Positions 53,074-63,385 of a stretch of DNA of 64,000 nucleotides are shown one piece after another (the stretch's first letter is position 1; every line of letters begins with the position of its first letter). Source of the DNA: CAVPWP01 sp963709395 (GTDB lineage Bacteria > Pseudomonadota > Alphaproteobacteria > Rhodobacterales > Rhodobacteraceae); NCBI GenBank assembly GCA_963709395.1, contig CAVPWP010000006.1, positions 62,001 to 126,000 on the forward strand, read 5' to 3'. The position numbers were made by a program, and so were the translations under genes. The notes beneath the pieces are model-generated. The model was not told the origin of the DNA, did no database searches, and saw only the letters and a program-made list of their open reading frames with translations.

Positions 53074-53181
53074 CTACTTGCTTTCCGCCCGGCCGACGAA
53101 GCGGATGACCGACTGATCCGAGTTCAGCCGAATGACACCGCCTTGCGAGCGCCACGACGAGCAGGTCCCGCGCCAGAACAT
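53074..53181 (-). CDS. Possible 35-residue ORF beside the propeller gene
   Basis: ATG 53181 to TAG 53076-53074: MFWRGTCSSWRSQGGVIRLN then SDQSVIRFVGRAESK. It is rich in Trp, Arg and Ser and reads as protein-like, but there is no clear ribosome site and in-frame codons continue upstream into the propeller gene without a start. It may be a remnant or chance. It fills part of the 336-base gap between rsfS and the propeller gene. Confidence 0.25.
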   Translation of the reverse strand: MFWRGTCSSWRSQGGVIRLNSDQSVIRFVGRAESK

Positions 53182-53213
53182 GTCCTTATCGCAACCTACG
53201 GCAGTCTCACCTG

Positions 53214-55284
53214 TCAGCCAACGACAGGCGTCCTCACCGGTTCGGCAACACCATAGAATACTACGATCGTGTTGGCCCCGAAGTCGGTCGAGTGCGCCTC
53301 GTCGGGAACTTCGCTGAAGCCGGTTTCAGTATTGTCCCAGCCGTTGCCGACCCAGACGTTGCCTGCCGGGTCCATGCCGATCGGCGCAACGATCTTCAGC
53401 CCGCCGACATATCCTTCCGATGGCGTGATCGGGTCTCCCGTGGTCAGACCGGGCGGACAGGTCTCGGGACGAAAGCCGCAGAGTTGCGTGACCGACCGGC
53501 TGGTCGAGCTTGCGACCCATACGTTGTCGTTCCCGTCGATGGCGATACCCCAGGGTCCCGTGATCGCGCCGTCGGCATTGAAGGGACCGAGGACGGTCCC
53601 GTCGGGCTGGATGACCGACACATCGCCCCCGGGGAACTCACTGATTATCTCCCAGAGATTGACCCACATGTGTGCCGCGATGTCGTCGGCCGATTGCGAG
53701 CCTTCTCGCGCCGCCAGCTTGCTTTCGATCGTCTGGCGGACGAGGTCGAGCTTTTCCCGCGTGTCCGGGTGCCCGACGAGGTTGCCGACCCAGGCATTGC
53801 CGAGACTGTCGATGGCGATGGCATGCGGGCTGAAACCAACCTTTATCTCCTCGGCATTGGCGGGGTCGTTTGCAGGGAAGCGCGTCACGGTGTCAGACCC
53901 GCTGTTGGTGATCAGGATGCGATCCTGGAGGTCGATGGCGATGCCGAACGGGCTTTTGACCTGAAGTGTGCCTTCTTCGGGTTTGCCATCCACGGTGCGG
54001 CCGAGAATCCGGCCCTGCGAGATATCGCCCTCGGGTATGTGGACGATCTGGCTGTTCCCGTTGTCCACCGTCCAGATGTCGCCATCCGGTGTGACAATCA
54101 CGCCCTGCATCTGTCCCAGTTTGCCGTCGAAGTCGTATCCGCCCTCAGGGGACAGTGGTGCTCCGGTCCTGCGGTCAAGCACCGAGATCGTCTTGCCGAT
54201 CAGGTTGGTGACCCAGACCTTGTCATCGGGCGCGAAGGCGATGCCCCAGCCGGGACTGTCGAGCCCGCCACCACGATATCCGGTGATCGCGGGAGATAGG
54301 GCAACACCGTTGGTGTCGAAGCGGCCGACGCCGGCACCGAACTGCTGAAAGATCGTGGTCTGCGACCCGATCAGCCAGTTGTTGTTCGTCCAGAAGTTTC
54401 CGTCCTGGTCGAGCGCGGCGCCGCCAACTGCGTAGAAGCCGCCGCCGCCGTAAACCAGAGAAAGGGTCCAGGCGCTGGGGGGAAAGAACAGGTAGGGGAT
54501 GAGGGCCACGTCGCGGTACCGTTCGCCCTCGGGGATCGGGTAGAATGCGTCGAGCAGGCCGAAGAGGATGTCCGCGTTGTGCCACGGGTGGCGTGCGATG
54601 TTCTGTGCAGCCTGCAACGTGTCGGTCGGCGCTGCGCCGCCCGGGGGCGTGGCGGCATCGAAAAGCTTGTCGCAGGCGTCCGGGATCGCGGTGGCACAAC
54701 CCGAGAGCAGCAGGCCGAGCGTGTTGAACTTGGCGAGCGTCGTCGTCCGCGCCGCGTTCAGCGTATCCGAGATCACCGGGCCGAGGTCGCCGGTCTCGAG
54801 GTTCACGAAGTTGGGCACATTGCGCGCGGCGATGCGGAGCGCGGTGGCGCTGCCCCTCAGATCGCTGCCATCCAGCAACTGTGCGGCGGTCCAGGCGGAA
54901 GCGACGGTGGTCAGCTCGTTGATCGTCACTGTCGCTGGCGGTTCTTCTCCGACCAGGGTCATCAGGCTGGTTGCCGGGTTGGACCCTCTTCCGGAAGCCG
55001 AAGCGGCTTCGCCGCCGCGGGCGACGAGGTACAGCGCCCCGCCTTCGCCTCCTCCGGTTTCGAGGCCCAATGTGAACGCACCCTGACTGTCGGTCACTGA
55101 CGAGACCAGCATTTGCGGAGCCTCGGTTCCGGCCTGCCAGGCGGTTACTTCGGCCCCGACGATGGGCGCCCCGCCAATCGCGACTCGTCCCGTGGATCTG
55201 CTCCTGTGCGCTGGCTGCGGCACCGGTGAAAGCGGCAGCGACCACTGTGGCGAGGAAAACGCGCCTTGCTGCAGGACCTCTCAT
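53214..55284 (-). CDS. Secreted NHL/Vgb-like beta-propeller protein, one frame change near its start
   Basis: Begins at ATG 55284 with a signal peptide (RVFLATVVAAAFTGAAASAQ) in one frame; near 55195-55203 the frame changes and the rest reads GRVAIGGAPIVGAEVTAWQA, a carboxypeptidase-regulatory-like beta domain (to about residue 100), a helical linker, then a propeller of NHL/Vgb repeats (GIAFAPDDKVWVTNLIGKTI, GVIVTPDGDIWTVDNGNSQI, FGIAIDLQDRILITNSGSDT, GIAIDGNDNVWVASSTSRSV, GMDPAGNVWVGNGWDN). Total length is 3n+1, so removing one base gives 689 aa. Exported; a lyase, ligand-binding or scaffold role is possible, none is established. Confidence 0.75.
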
Positions 55285-55587
55285 GAAAGACCCCAATACA
55301 TAAAGCGGTTTGCAATGCGTCTCATTCGATCGAATGGAAGCTCACGTGCTGCAACCCTCACATGGAAAGGCCGCTCTGTCATCCGCAACGTCGGCCTCCT
55401 CGAGTGCGTCAGAGTGACTTCAGTGGTCAACTCGCGAAGGGCCGTCGAGTGAAGGGGCACATCGAGGACGGCTTCGCCAGTCGTACGCACGACCCGGAAG
55501 GGGCCAACTGCAGATGCGCCTTCGACAGTTCCGAACTCCAAGCCGCCCTGCTACCGCCGGGAAGAGTGTGCGTAGCGGGCCCCGGCC
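55285..55587. other. Intergenic region between tamB and the propeller gene
   Basis: 303 bases. It contains the 14-base perfect palindrome CATTCGATCGAATG (55323-55336), about 40 bases upstream of the propeller-gene start. An 86-codon minus-strand reading frame spans 55281-55541 but shows no family signal and overlaps the palindrome and the propeller start. No terminator for tamB was found. Confidence 0.5.
55323..55336. promoter_or_regulatory. 14-base perfect palindrome (possible operator)
   Basis: CATTCGATCGAATG is fully self-complementary and lies 39 bases before the start codon of the secreted propeller gene, in the place expected of a repressor or activator site. Confidence 0.35.
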
Positions 55588-58500
55588 CTAGTAATCGCGC
55601 CGGAAGAAGATGCCGACGCTTGATTCACCGACGTTGTTGGTCGATCCGGTCACGGTCACCGACTGCGTGAGGTCGAGGTTGAGGTTGATCTCGGTCTCGC
55701 CGTCGCTGCGGGTCGTGACATCGGCATAGAGATTCTCGGTCAGATACGTGCCGGCCGTGACGGCGGTGCGACCCTGTTCATCGGTGCGCACGTCCAGATC
55801 GTCGATCCCCAGGCCGGAGCGGATGCCTCCCACGACACCCGGACCGCCGCGCGCGAGCGTCGCCGCCGCACTGGCAAGCTGCGCGGCCTGAAGCGCCGAG
55901 ATGTTCGCAAGATCGGTTCCGAAGAGGATGCGCGCCAGCACCTCGTCCTCGGGCAGGGGCGGTTCGGACTCGAACCGAATCTGCGGATCGTTCACCGGCC
56001 CGTCCATTGCCACGAAAGCCTGCACATCGTCTTCGGACCGCACTTCGCTGACCGCGCGCAACCTCAGCACCGGGACCAGCGATCCTTCGAGCACGATCTC
56101 GCCCTCGGTGACGCGCAGGCGCGCGCCCAGCAGGCTCAGCCGCCCGCGCACAAGCTCGATCGCCCCGACCGGCACCACGTTGGTCGTTGTCCCGGTCAGC
56201 CGCACCTGCCCGGCCAGTTCCGTATCAAGGCCGCGACCGCGCACGAAGACGCGCGGCGCACGCACCAGCACGTCGAGCGAATAGGGGCGCAGCTCGGTTT
56301 CCTCGCGGTCTTCCGTGCGCACGAGGCCGGCGAATACGCGGGTCTGGAGCACGTTTGCAGGCTCGTTAACATGGATGATGTCGGGAATCGGACCCGATGC
56401 ACCGGCTGCCGTTCCCGCGATCGAGATCTCGGTCTCGCCCACGGCGATGTTCCCGGTGATCGCAGCACCCCCGGCCAACGGACCATCGACCCGGAGATTG
56501 CCGCTGAGACTTGTCCGATAGAGCGTGGGATCGACCAGAACCATGTTGTTGAGCGCAACGGCAAGTGTGCCGTTGAACGGGGCGGTCAGCTGCACCGGCC
56601 CGCTGACCGAAATCGCCCCCCCGCCCTGCACACCCGCCGTCACCGACAGGTCGGCCCGTCCGCCATTGAGGCCCATGTTCACGGCGACCTCCTCAAGACT
56701 GATGCCCGCCCCAGGCAGAACGACGCGCGTGTCGCTTGTCGTCACGGTGCCTGACACCGACGACAGGGCCGGGGGGCCATTGACCGAGAGGTCGAACCCC
56801 AAAATCCCATCCACCGAATTGGGTACGATGAAGCGATTTGCCGCGGCAAGCGGGGCGCGGCCCGTCGCGCGCAGGGCCAGCTGATCGAAGGATGTGTTGG
56901 TGTCCCCGGTCACCTGGGCCGTGATCCCGCCCGGGCCTGTCGCTGCAAGATCGACCGTCGCGGTCCCTGCCCCATCCAGACGGGCGGTCCCGTCCACCGT
57001 GACCGCCCCCGGAAACTGGGGAACGAAGATCCCCAGATCGCTGAGCGCCGCCGACAGCGCCAGTGTGCCGGCACCATCGACGACATCCCCGTCGACCGAG
57101 GCCGAGAGCCGGGGTGCGGAAAAATCCAAGGTCCGGATCGTCAGGTTCTCGGCATCGCGCGACAGGTCGGCCACCAGCGTCGCCTGTCCGGCCAGAAGCT
57201 GGTCGACCTCGGCGATCCCGATGGCGACATCCTGTGTCCGCAGCTCGAGATCGAGGTCCACCGTCTCGAGATCGGAGGTTGCAGAGACCTGTCCTGCGAC
57301 CTGCGCCGACCCCGCAAGCTGACGTCCTGCCAGCCCGGAGGCCAGGGAAAGATCGGGGACAGACAGCGTGACATCCGCGTCGATCGCCTGGGGCGTATCG
57401 AAAGGCCGAAGCTCGCCCGAGGCGTCGGCATCGGCCAGCGGCGAGGCGGCGGCAAGATCGAAGGTCCAGACCTGTTCCAGACCTTCGTCGGCCGTCAGAC
57501 GCAGGGTCGACCTGCCTTCGGTGCCTGGCAGCACGACAGAGGTGTCGACTATGGTCACGTCCGCCTGAAGGGCGCCCGCACCCGGTTGAAGACTGCCGGA
57601 GGCCTCAAGATCAATCGCCGTGTTCGACAGGGTCAGCGTCTCGATTGTCGGCACCTCGCCCTCGGCCGAGCCTGCGACACGGAAAGTCGTCTCTCCCGAC
57701 AGCAACGCGTCCGCCTGCTGCTGCCCGACGACAAGATCGTCCGTGGAGCCCGCAAGATCGACACGGACGCTCGACAGATCTGCCAGACCGCCGATCCGGC
57801 CCGAAACCGAAACCTCGCCCGAGAGCGGCCGCCCCGCCAGTTCTGCGAATGCCGCAAGCTCGGCGACCGACAGATTGATGCCAGCGTCCACGCGCGGGGT
57901 CTCGCCACGCGTATCGGCTGTTCCGTCGACTCTCAGGTCGACCCCGAGCCCGTCCGCCGATGCCCTGTAGGTCCAGTCGTCGCCCGTCATCTCGGCATCC
58001 GCCGTCAGGGACACCGCCCCGGAGAGTTCCGGCAGGATCAGCCCCGCGTCCACCAGACGCGCCGAAACCGACGCGGTGCTGCGTGCAGAGGTCAGGTTCG
58101 CCGCCCCGTCAACGGTGGCATTCGGGGACACAAGGCGAAAAGTCTCGACCCGGGTACCCGTTTCGTCACGAACAGCCCGCAGCCCAAGTTGGGCGTCGCC
58201 GGCGAGCAGGGCGTCGGCCTGCGGCTGGTCGACGACAAGATCGCGCGACGTGGCGTCTAGCGTCACGTCGAACTGCCCGGTCAGGGCTTCGTAAGCCAGG
58301 GTGAGGTCGGCGCTGACAGCACCCCCCAGATCGCGCCCCGCAAGGCCCGAAAACGCCGAGAGGTTCTGCGCCTCGGCCACGAGGTCGGCGGTGATACCCA
58401 GCCCCTCGCCCAAACCGGTGACGCTGCCCGAGCCGGCAAGACCGTAGTCCCGCCCCTCGATCCTGAGGGCAGGGATCTCAAGCGCTTCGCCTTCAGACCA

Positions 58501-59892
58501 GTTTAGCAAGGCCGATCCGGTCAGGTCACTGCCGAGCGCGGTATCGACCGCGTCGTCCCCCGCGTCGACGCCCGTGGCTGAGATGTCGAGGTCAGCGGTA
58601 AACCGCCGGTCCGGGGCGGTCGGGTTCAACGTGCCCGTTGCATCGAGGGCGATCGTTTCGGCGCCTAGGCCATCCACGTCCAGCCCATCGACCACCACGC
58701 GGGCCTCCCAGTCGTCGCCGCTTTGCGCATCGAACGCGGCGGTAAGATCGACCGCCGTCACACGCACAGGCGTGCCCGAAAGCGGAAGCAACACGGGCTC
58801 TCGATCCCGCGCGGCGATCTGTCCGGACACCTCAAGCTCGGTCGGCAGATTGTCCGGCCCCAGTTCGCCGCGGATCGACAGGAGCAGCGACTCGCCCTGC
58901 ACATCAAGATCATGAATGCGCAACGCCCCGTCGCCTCCCCGCGTTGCGTCAAGGCCAAGGAGGACACTCGATCCGAAGAAGTCGCGATATGCAGGCAGGA
59001 ACAGCGACGAGATGTCCCCCCCGATGTTCACGGAGAAATCACGTTCGGGCGCGTCAGGGGTGCCGCCGACGCGGGTCGCGACACGGCCGGCAAGCCGGTC
59101 GGTGCCCGACGTCGCCAGAACGATCTCGGCGGCGAAGTCGGTCAGCGGGCCGCGCCCGTCCACCACAAGGCGCAGCGACGGGCTTTCGGGGATGTCGAGA
59201 AGGTTGACGACGATACCATCCGCCGCCTCGTCGACCACCAGCGAGAGGTCGAGGAGATCGGTCTCGTTGGCAAAGGATCCCGCCAGCCGGAATGTCCCCT
59301 CACCGTCAAGTCGTTCGAGGGAAACGTCGACCTCGCCGGCGCCGCCGTCCAGAACGCCGGACCCCGAGATCGAGAGGTCGGCCTGCCGTCCGAACAGGGG
59401 CTCTCCAAGGCTGAGCCGATCGACCGCGATCTCGCCGATGCGGATGGCAAGCGGCAATTCAGGCAGGGCGAAGCCCCCCGAAGCTTCGGGCGCAGGCGCG
59501 GTTTGCGACGGGACCGGAAGGCGGGCGAAGTCGATGGACTCGGCCGACAGGCGATTGACTTCAAGTCTGCGCCGCAGAAGCGCGAGCCTGCTCCAGTCGA
59601 GTTCGGCGCCGGTGATGGTCAGCCAGACGCCTTCGCTGTCGGAAATCGTCATGCGCGTGAAGGTGGCCTGACCGCTGATCAGGCCCTCGAACCCTTCGAT
59701 CACCACATCCCGGTCATCGCCCGACAGTGCGCTTTCGATCTGCCGCTCAAGAAAACTGGCGTCCTCCCGGCTGCCGTCCTCTTGCGCCGAAAGCTGGCCT
59801 GGCGTCGCAAGAAGAAGCCCGGCCAGAAGCACGCCCGCCAGTTGGTGCCCACGCCGGTGCAAGGTCCGGAGGTTCGCGGCCCAGCTTCTCAA
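55588..59892 (-). CDS. tamB: Translocation and assembly module protein TamB
   Basis: 1434 aa if started at TTG 59892, which overlaps the tamA stop (TTGA); a start some codons later is possible. N-terminal hydrophobic anchor (LAGVLLAGLLLATPGQLSAQ), then a very long array of beta-strand repeats typical of AsmA/TamB bridging proteins (SLRLVVDGRGPLTDFAAEIV and many similar units), and the C-terminal DUF490 domain (ELVRGRLSLLGARLRVTEGE, EDEVLARILFGTDLANISAL, LTENLYADVTTRSDGETEIN). Ends FFRRDY. Spans the periplasm between TamA and the inner membrane, moving lipids and helping barrel proteins. Confidence 0.93.
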   Translation of the reverse strand: MRSWAANLRTLHRRGHQLAGVLLAGLLLATPGQLSAQEDGSREDASFLERQIESALSGDDRDVVIEGFEGLISGQATFTRMTISDSEGVWLTITGAELDWSRLALLRRRLEVNRLSAESIDFARLPVPSQTAPAPEASGGFALPELPLAIRIGEIAVDRLSLGEPLFGRQADLSISGSGVLDGGAGEVDVSLERLDGEGTFRLAGSFANETDLLDLSLVVDEAADGIVVNLLDIPESPSLRLVVDGRGPLTDFAAEIVLATSGTDRLAGRVATRVGGTPDAPERDFSVNIGGDISSLFLPAYRDFFGSSVLLGLDATRGGDGALRIHDLDVQGESLLLSIRGELGPDNLPTELEVSGQIAARDREPVLLPLSGTPVRVTAVDLTAAFDAQSGDDWEARVVVDGLDVDGLGAETIALDATGTLNPTAPDRRFTADLDISATGVDAGDDAVDTALGSDLTGSALLNWSEGEALEIPALRIEGRDYGLAGSGSVTGLGEGLGITADLVAEAQNLSAFSGLAGRDLGGAVSADLTLAYEALTGQFDVTLDATSRDLVVDQPQADALLAGDAQLGLRAVRDETGTRVETFRLVSPNATVDGAANLTSARSTASVSARLVDAGLILPELSGAVSLTADAEMTGDDWTYRASADGLGVDLRVDGTADTRGETPRVDAGINLSVAELAAFAELAGRPLSGEVSVSGRIGGLADLSSVRVDLAGSTDDLVVGQQQADALLSGETTFRVAGSAEGEVPTIETLTLSNTAIDLEASGSLQPGAGALQADVTIVDTSVVLPGTEGRSTLRLTADEGLEQVWTFDLAAASPLADADASGELRPFDTPQAIDADVTLSVPDLSLASGLAGRQLAGSAQVAGQVSATSDLETVDLDLELRTQDVAIGIAEVDQLLAGQATLVADLSRDAENLTIRTLDFSAPRLSASVDGDVVDGAGTLALSAALSDLGIFVPQFPGAVTVDGTARLDGAGTATVDLAATGPGGITAQVTGDTNTSFDQLALRATGRAPLAAANRFIVPNSVDGILGFDLSVNGPPALSSVSGTVTTSDTRVVLPGAGISLEEVAVNMGLNGGRADLSVTAGVQGGGAISVSGPVQLTAPFNGTLAVALNNMVLVDPTLYRTSLSGNLRVDGPLAGGAAITGNIAVGETEISIAGTAAGASGPIPDIIHVNEPANVLQTRVFAGLVRTEDREETELRPYSLDVLVRAPRVFVRGRGLDTELAGQVRLTGTTTNVVPVGAIELVRGRLSLLGARLRVTEGEIVLEGSLVPVLRLRAVSEVRSEDDVQAFVAMDGPVNDPQIRFESEPPLPEDEVLARILFGTDLANISALQAAQLASAAATLARGGPGVVGGIRSGLGIDDLDVRTDEQGRTAVTAGTYLTENLYADVTTRSDGETEINLNLDLTQSVTVTGSTNNVGESSVGIFFRRDY

Positions 59893-61721
59893 AACGCCTG
59901 TCCGATCCCGATATAGAGCAGCAGCTTGTCGTTGCTTGGAGGATTGCCGACAGGTGTGCCGATGTCGACCCGCAAGGGCCCGATCGGCGTGAAGTAGCGC
60001 ACCCCGAAACCCGCGCCGGCCTGCGTGCCGCCCGATCCGTCCGGGAAGGACTCGGCGCCGATGTAGCCCCAGTCGTAGAAACCGACCACCTCGATGCTCT
60101 CGCTGACCCGCGCGCGCAACTCGGCCGATGTGCCCAGAAAACTGCGCCCACCGGTTTGAAGACCGCCGCCCAGATCGACCCCCAGCGACTGGTAGGCGCG
60201 GCCGCGCACCGTCCCGCCGCCACCCGAATAGAAGAGGAAGTAATCCGCGGTCTCCTCCAGCGCCGATCCGACGATGGACCCAAGCTGAAGCCGGCCTGCC
60301 AGGACATACCGGTCGTCACCGCCAATGCTGTAGTAGATGCGGCCATCGCCATAAAGGCGCGCGCCCGACTGCGTCCCGTTCAGCCCGATATAGGGGGTGA
60401 CGCTGGCGTCGAGGAAGTAACCTTTGGTGGGATTGAGGATGTCATTCCGATTGTCGAAGGTCAGGCCGCCGGGAAAGACAAGCAGCGCATAGTCGCGTTG
60501 GCCGAAGGCATCGTCGATCCGGGCAAGGTTGAAGCCGGCGGCGATCTGCCCGGTGAGCCGATCCGAGAACCGCCGCAGGTACCCTGCCGTCGCATCGAGC
60601 AGATAGCCCGAATAGTCGCGCTCCTCGAGTTGGCTGAGGTTCCCCTGGATGTAGAAGTCGGTGTCGGAACGTGGGGTCGCCGGACGGGTGAACGCGGCCC
60701 CGAACGTCAGACCGGGCCGGTCGGCAACCCCGGCGATGCCAGAGATCACGAAGTTGAGCTCGAGCCGCTCCGCGCCGCCCAGAAGATTGCGATGCAGCCA
60801 GAATGCCGACAGATCGATCCCGTCGGAGTTGGAGTATTCCCCCCCGAACCCGAACCGGCGCGGCAGACCTTCCGAAACGACAAGCTCCATATCCATCGTG
60901 CCGTCGGGGGCGACCACGTCGGCCTCGGTCAGCACGACGGACCGGAATGTGCCGGTCCGGCGCAGGTTTTCCGCCACGTCGGAAACCGTCGCAGGCGAAA
61001 AGACTTCGCCCTCGGGCAGACCCGCGATCTGGCGGATCCGCTCGGGCCGGACGTCGCGGTTGCCCGAAACCTCGAGCGTGCCGAACCGCACGCGCGGGCC
61101 CGCGACAACCTCGATCGTGGCATCGACCTCGCGCGCGGAATGATCGGCAACGATGCGCTGGTCGCTGATATCGGCCTTTGCGAAACCGACATCACGCCAG
61201 CTGCGGATCGCGGTGCGCCCGGCGCTGGCGATGACAGGCGTGCGCGCGATGGCTCCGGTGGCGAAGCCTTCGGGAAGCTCGGTGCCTTGAGGAAGCGGGG
61301 CGATCGACGCCTGATCAAGGCGGTAGATCGGCCCGGCGGTGATGCTGACCACGACGCGGTCGATCCTCTGCGGCGCCTCGAGGGGCGGGATCGTCGCAGC
61401 CTCGCGCCCGTCGACCCGAATGCTGATCACTGGGCCGAAATACCCGTTCTCGTAGAGAACGCCGATGAACCGCGCATAATCGGACCGAGCCGCGGCCAGG
61501 ATTTCCTGCGCATCCTCGGTCTCGGATCGCCGCGCGCCGACCAGCAGGGACGCATCGATCAGGCTGTCGCGCAATTCGTCGCCGCCGCCGGTCACGCCAA
61601 AGACGATGGGTTCAAGCGCGTTCGCCGGATTGGCAAGAACCGCCAATACGCCCGCCGCCAGTGACCTGCGAAGGATGGCTGCCGCGCGTCTGATTGTTGC
61701 GGTCGCCACGTTGTCCGGCAC
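59889..61721 (-). CDS. tamA: Outer membrane assembly factor TamA (Omp85 family)
   Basis: 610 aa from GTG 61721 (AGGAAAAG before it); GTG 61709 is an alternative and upstream codons look noncoding. Signal-like LAAGVLAVLANPANALEPIV, then three POTRA-like modules (FIGVLYENGYFGPVISIRVD, VRFGTLEVSGNRDVRPERIR) and a 16-strand Omp85 barrel carrying VRGRAYQSLGVDLGGGLQTG, the conserved R-G-x-x loop of strand L6, and ending LLYIGIGQAF. Works with the adjacent tamB, to which it is coupled by TTGA. Confidence 0.94.
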   Translation of the reverse strand: MPDNVATATIRRAAAILRRSLAAGVLAVLANPANALEPIVFGVTGGGDELRDSLIDASLLVGARRSETEDAQEILAAARSDYARFIGVLYENGYFGPVISIRVDGREAATIPPLEAPQRIDRVVVSITAGPIYRLDQASIAPLPQGTELPEGFATGAIARTPVIASAGRTAIRSWRDVGFAKADISDQRIVADHSAREVDATIEVVAGPRVRFGTLEVSGNRDVRPERIRQIAGLPEGEVFSPATVSDVAENLRRTGTFRSVVLTEADVVAPDGTMDMELVVSEGLPRRFGFGGEYSNSDGIDLSAFWLHRNLLGGAERLELNFVISGIAGVADRPGLTFGAAFTRPATPRSDTDFYIQGNLSQLEERDYSGYLLDATAGYLRRFSDRLTGQIAAGFNLARIDDAFGQRDYALLVFPGGLTFDNRNDILNPTKGYFLDASVTPYIGLNGTQSGARLYGDGRIYYSIGGDDRYVLAGRLQLGSIVGSALEETADYFLFYSGGGGTVRGRAYQSLGVDLGGGLQTGGRSFLGTSAELRARVSESIEVVGFYDWGYIGAESFPDGSGGTQAGAGFGVRYFTPIGPLRVDIGTPVGNPPSNDKLLLYIGIGQAF

Positions 61722-61797
61722 CCTTTTCCTGCCCCCCTGACGGCGAAAACAGACCGTCGTCCCAAGCAAAGCGGCCCCACGGCCTGCTCGTCGAAGC

Positions 61798-63159
61798 CTA
61801 GGGCGGCGGTGGGCCGCGTTCAACAGCCGTTTCCGCCGAATCCGTGCTGGCTTCGGCGGGATTCGGCCCGAGAAGACGCACTTCCTGCTGCGGAAAGGGA
61901 ATGGTGATGCCGTTCGCCTGGAAGGCGTCCCATAGCGCGAGAAAGACGTTGCCCCGGATATTGGTCAGCCCGTGGCTCGGGTCGGTGATCCAGAACCGCA
62001 GCACGTAGTCGACCGAACTCGAACCGAAGGCCGTGATGTGGCACACGGGCGGCCGGGAAGACAACACGCGGTCCACGGCGCGGGCGGCATCAATCGCGAT
62101 CCGGCGCACCTTGTGGGGGTCGTCCTTGTAGGCGCAGCCGAAATGCACGTCGAGCCGCACGAACTGGTCCGAATGCGACCAGTTCAGCACCTGCCCGGTG
62201 ATGAAATCCTCGTTCGGGATCAGGAATTCACGGCCGTCGCGGGTGGTAATCGACACGTATCGCGCGCTCAGCTTGTTGATCCAGCCGAAGTTCTCGCCGA
62301 TCGAGATGACGTCGCCCGGCTTGATCGACTTGTCGAGCAGGATGATGATCCCGGACACGAGGTTCGACACCACCTTCTGCAGTCCGAACCCGATGCCGAC
62401 ACCGATCGCCCCCGAAAGAACGGCAAGCCCGGTAAGATCGAAGCCGATCGCCCGCACCAGAATGAAGAAACCTGTAACGTACAGCGCCGCCTGGGCGGCC
62501 TTGATGGCAAGGACCTGCATCGACGGCGACAGGTCCTTGTTTTCCGCGATGCGCTCGGAGACAAGGCGCGATGCAAGCCGGATGGCAAGCAGCAACACCG
62601 TCGCCATCGCCAGTCCCTGGATAACCATCAGGGCCGAGAGGCGCAGTGCTCCGAATTCGATGGCAAGGCTGTCCAGCGCGGCTGCCGCGTCTTCGACGAG
62701 GCCCAGATAGTAAAGCGTGACATAGATCCACGCGCCCCAGGTGACGGTGCGCCGCAGCAGACGGTTCTGGATCAGCCGACCGGCGACCGAGACCAGCAGC
62801 CACGCGGTTGCAAGGCTGGCCGCCAACTCGAGCAGGAAGCGCCGCGACGGGAAGGGCGAAACCTGCGCCATGGCCCAGACGGAAAGCCACAGCAGGACGA
62901 CAAAGATTCCAAGCTGAAGGTTCCGGTGCACCACGACGAGAAGCCGAAGACGCCAGCGCGGCCAGCCTTCGCGGGTCCGCATCCACTCGCGCAGGCGGGG
63001 CGCATAGCGCCGGCGCAGCAACCAGGCCAAAGCAAACGCGCCGATGATGATCGCGAACTGCATAAGCCTTGACGGCAGCAGAAGCAGCCGGCCCTGCAGC
63101 GCGGCGGCATCCAGGGCCTGCGCCCCCTGTTCGGCCAGCATCTGAAGTGTCTGATCCAT
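61798..63159 (-). CDS. Mechanosensitive ion channel, MscS family
   Basis: 453 aa from ATG 63159. Five or six N-terminal transmembrane helices (LMQFAIIIGAFALAWLLRRR, LELAASLATAWLLVSVAGRL, LYVTGFFILVRAIGFDLTGL), then the pore helix VLSGAIGVGIGFGLQKVVSN with the Gly/Ala packing of MscS TM3, SGIIILLDKSIKPGDVISIG and the beta domain (INKLSARYVSITTRDGREFL, IPNEDFITGQVLNWSH). The C-terminus is a soluble alpha/beta domain plus a Pro-rich tail. It is longer than E. coli MscS (286 aa), as in the YbdG/MscM-like class. Opens on membrane tension to release solutes. Confidence 0.93.
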   Translation of the reverse strand: MDQTLQMLAEQGAQALDAAALQGRLLLLPSRLMQFAIIIGAFALAWLLRRRYAPRLREWMRTREGWPRWRLRLLVVVHRNLQLGIFVVLLWLSVWAMAQVSPFPSRRFLLELAASLATAWLLVSVAGRLIQNRLLRRTVTWGAWIYVTLYYLGLVEDAAAALDSLAIEFGALRLSALMVIQGLAMATVLLLAIRLASRLVSERIAENKDLSPSMQVLAIKAAQAALYVTGFFILVRAIGFDLTGLAVLSGAIGVGIGFGLQKVVSNLVSGIIILLDKSIKPGDVISIGENFGWINKLSARYVSITTRDGREFLIPNEDFITGQVLNWSHSDQFVRLDVHFGCAYKDDPHKVRRIAIDAARAVDRVLSSRPPVCHITAFGSSSVDYVLRFWITDPSHGLTNIRGNVFLALWDAFQANGITIPFPQQEVRLLGPNPAEASTDSAETAVERGPPPP

Positions 63160-63385
63160 CTGTCTGCACGATGGCACCCCGGCGATGCTGCGACAAGCGA
63201 TCGGTTCCGGCCCCTTGCAGCGCGGGCCGCGGAACAGTAGATCAGCCCGGATGATACGGATCTTCGATATCGGCGACCGCGCCCGCCTGCGCGAACGGTT
63301 TTTCGGCGCGGCGCGCACGGCACAGGCCTGCGGCTGAGGGCACCGCCGCCCACAGCATGAATATCAATTCCCCGGGGAAGAACCG

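Noticed and set aside
55281..55541. 86-codon minus-strand ORF before the propeller gene
   Set aside because: No family features, no ribosome site and it overlaps both the palindrome and the likely propeller start.
63251..63337. 28-codon ORF upstream of leuC as a leucine attenuation peptide
   Set aside because: It has only one Leu codon and no terminator-antiterminator pair follows, so attenuation is not supported.
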